From Methylobacteriaceae bacterium (GTDB taxonomy: Bacteria > Pseudomonadota > Alphaproteobacteria > Rhizobiales > Beijerinckiaceae), in contig JAISTL010000342.1 in assembly GCA_031272615.1 (NCBI GenBank), positions 1 to 26,644 on the forward strand: a stretch of 26,644 bases of DNA, written 5' to 3'. A program made the translations under genes and the position numbers. Under the pieces are notes generated by a model, which made no database searches, had not been told where the DNA came from, and was given only the letters and a program-made list of their open reading frames with translations. This document shows, one piece after another, positions 25,233 through 26,644 of this stretch. Every line of letters begins with the position of its first letter. Position 1 is the first letter of the stretch.

Positions 25233-26030
25233 TCACCAGATGGTGAAGCCGCCGTCGATCATGATATCCGCTCCGGTGATCATGTCTGCGCCGTTGGATG
25301 CAAGGAAGAGAATGGCGGCAGCGATTTCATCGGTGTAAGCAAAGCGTCCGACCGGGATGAGGTCCTTCATGGCCTCACCCTTGGGGCCGTCCCATGCCTT
25401 GGCGCCCATCGGCGTCAGCACGACGGTGGGGGACACGGTATTGACGGTGATGCCTTTGCGGGCCCACTCCTTGGCCATCACTTTGGTCATGCCGATGAGG
25501 CCCGCCTTGGCGGAGGTGTAGGCGCAGTGGTGGTCAATGGCGATGGTGGCGGCCTGGGAAGCGATATTGATGATTTTGCCGCCGTGTCCGCTTTTGAGCA
25601 GATAACGGGCGACATGTTTTGAACACAGGAACGGGCCCGTGAGGCACACGGCGATAATGTGGCTCCATTCCTCGAGCGGAACCTGTTCCGCCGGCGTCAG
25701 GGCGACGGTTCCGGCGGCGTTGACCAGAACATGGAGGTCGCCGTAGTGTTTGAGGGTTTGCGCCACGGCGTGCTCCACCTCGTCTTCCCGGGTGACGTCA
25801 CAGGCGACGGCGAAGGCTTTGTCTGCGCCGAGTTTTTCAATAGCCGGCGCGACGCGATCCTGCTCAAACTCGGGATACCAGATGGCCACTTTGGCTCCTT
25901 TGGCGACAAACGCCTCATTGGAGGCCATGGCGATACCGCCCAGCCCTCCGGTGACGACGACAATCTTTCCATCCAAACCGAAATTGAAATCCACACCGTG
26001 CCGCAATGACATGTCATATTGATTGGACAT
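25233..26030 (-). CDS. Short-chain dehydrogenase/reductase with altered cofactor and tetrad residues
   Basis: The 265-residue SDR has TGGLGGIA (27-34), NAAG (104-107), Ser158, and the YxxxK pair Tyr171/Lys175 (YTSAK), with the C-terminal DGGFTIW. The last glycine of TGxxxGxG is alanine, and the Asn usually found in the vNltG segment is cysteine (AVCLTGPF, Cys129); both are uncommon. It resembles threitol-, gluconate- or deoxygluconate-type dehydrogenases. The start at 26030 overlaps the transketolase stop by 17 bases and has GGAGGAAAAG at good spacing; ATG 26012 is an alternative. It probably oxidises the imported polyol or a later intermediate. Confidence 0.88.
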   Translation of the reverse strand: MSNQYDMSLRHGVDFNFGLDGKIVVVTGGLGGIAMASNEAFVAKGAKVAIWYPEFEQDRVAPAIEKLGADKAFAVACDVTREDEVEHAVAQTLKHYGDLHVLVNAAGTVALTPAEQVPLEEWSHIIAVCLTGPFLCSKHVARYLLKSGHGGKIINIASQAATIAIDHHCAYTSAKAGLIGMTKVMAKEWARKGITVNTVSPTVVLTPMGAKAWDGPKGEAMKDLIPVGRFAYTDEIAAAILFLASNGADMITGADIMIDGGFTIW

Positions 26031-26644
26031 TCTTTTCCTCCAACGCTTGTTGCGAATTGACCAGAGAACGGACAGTCCCGATTATTCCATCGGAATCAAA
26101 ACCGTAATACGCCCGAATACCCCGCCGTGTTCCATAATGGGCGAATTCCCCCTTTGAAATGCCGAGCATGACGTATTGTTTGCTCAAGCCGGCTTTTGCC
26201 AGCAACACGCCGACGAGCGCGCCGATACCTCCGTGCAGTGAGTGCTCCTCCACCGTGACAACCGCATCATGACGGCGCACGATATCCAGAAGGGACTGCT
26301 CATTGAGAGGACGGAGCGACGAAAGGCTGACCAGTGAGGGGGAAATCCCTTCCGCTTGAAGGGTGTCACAGGCGGTCAGCGCTTCGGCGACGACGGAACC
26401 GAGAGCAATCACCACGACGGAGTTTCCCTCGCGGATAACGTCGGGCTCTCCGGGTGAAAACCGGTATGACGGACCATGAATGACAGGCAAGGCCGCGCTG
26501 TCCAGGCGGATATACACGGGTCCGGCGGTTTCGGCGGCGTAGCGCGTGATTTGTTCCGCTTCCACCTTGTCCGAAGGCGCGAAGATACGCACATTGCCGA
26601 AGCCGCTGACGATGGAGATATCATCGATGGAGTGATGGGTTGAG
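26014..26644 (-). CDS. Transketolase C-terminal subunit (split type), partial
   Basis: The reading frame is open to the right edge, so the gene continues beyond the window. The visible 209 residues begin within the pyrimidine-binding domain (THHSIDDISIVSG, then NVRIFAPSD) and continue through the transketolase C-terminal domain to the stop at 26014. The phrase VTVEEHSLHGGIGALV is typical of split transketolases, in which N- and C-terminal halves are separate genes, more than of full-length TktA. The N-terminal half should be just to the right. Transketolases move two-carbon units between sugar phosphates with thiamine diphosphate; relatives in catabolic operons act on specialised ketose phosphates such as apulose 4-phosphate. 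Confidence 0.88.
   Translation of the reverse strand, partial: STHHSIDDISIVSGFGNVRIFAPSDKVEAEQITRYAAETAGPVYIRLDSAALPVIHGPSYRFSPGEPDVIREGNSVVVIALGSVVAEALTACDTLQAEGISPSLVSLSSLRPLNEQSLLDIVRRHDAVVTVEEHSLHGGIGALVGVLLAKAGLSKQYVMLGISKGEFAHYGTRRGIRAYYGFDSDGIIGTVRSLVNSQQALEEKNVQSI

Noticed and set aside
24127..25338. Open frame of 403 codons on the plus strand over the binding-protein gene
   Set aside because: It is antisense to a clear RbsB-like gene with a signal peptide and ribosome-binding site; no domain is seen in the plus-strand product.
1..26644. tRNA or rRNA genes, insertion sequences, CRISPR arrays, phage or toxin-antitoxin genes
   Set aside because: None was recognised; all sizeable coding stretches belong to housekeeping, iron-uptake or sugar-catabolism families. 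A tool-based search for small RNAs was not possible.

Overview
The window looks like the chromosome of an alphaproteobacterium of moderate to high G+C. The evidence is a ChvI/ChvG-type two-component pair, the conserved miaB-phoH-ybeY-tlyC-lnt run, hemE, a tsaB-rimI pair, and cell-cycle-type DNA signals (two intergenic TTAA-N7-TTAAC CtrA-type boxes and a dense cluster of GANTC CcrM-type sites). I cannot assign a genus from sequence alone. I saw no rRNA, tRNA, insertion sequence or CRISPR array.

Layout, left to right. (1) 1-1922, plus strand: the 3' end of an OmpR-family response regulator (ChvI-like) and its histidine kinase (ChvG-like). (2) 1923-2418: a gene-free stretch before hemE that combines a CtrA-type box, several DnaA-box-like sequences, eleven GANTC sites in about 350 bases and AT-rich tracts. 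It resembles a Caulobacter-type origin or a cell-cycle-controlled promoter. (3) 2419-3465: hemE (haem synthesis), overlapping tail to tail with lnt. (4) 3422-9068, minus strand: miaB-phoH-ybeY-tlyC-lnt, tightly coupled with mostly 4-base overlaps. (5) 9069-9415: a gene-free control region with three inverted repeats. (6) 9416-16716, plus strand: a seven-gene iron-uptake operon of the FetMP/cFtr1-P19 type, made of an FTR1 permease with a triplicated periplasmic domain, a P19 periplasmic protein, a DUF2318 Fe-S membrane protein, two FtsX/MacB-like permeases, an ABC ATPase and a thioredoxin-like lipoprotein. (7) 16717-17137: a gene-free stretch with a second CtrA-type box and a DnaA-box match. 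(8) 17138-18348: tsaB and rimI. (9) 18415-26644, minus strand: an eight-gene catabolic operon running in from beyond the right edge, made of a transketolase C-terminal subunit, an SDR dehydrogenase, a sugar-binding protein, a DUF2291 protein, an RbsA-like ATPase, an RbsC-like permease, a second SDR and a GlpK-like FGGY kinase.

How the parts work together. The iron operon would capture iron in the periplasm (P19), move it through FTR1, and use the ABC/thioredoxin/Fe-S partners for redox or assembly support. The right-hand operon reads as a complete uptake and entry route for a short-chain polyol or sugar: import by the RbsABC-type transporter, oxidation by two SDRs, phosphorylation by the kinase, then two-carbon transfer by a split transketolase into the pentose phosphate pool. 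The kinase keeps most of the GlpK glycerol site but lacks the Tyr and Gln that help define it, so glycerol is probably not the substrate. Stem-loops flank the binding-protein gene, as expected where that gene must be expressed above its neighbours.

The most interesting items are the hemE-upstream origin-like region, the unassigned polyol/sugar pathway, a 44-47-base element repeated after two stop codons of that operon, and the regularly triplicated domain of the iron permease.
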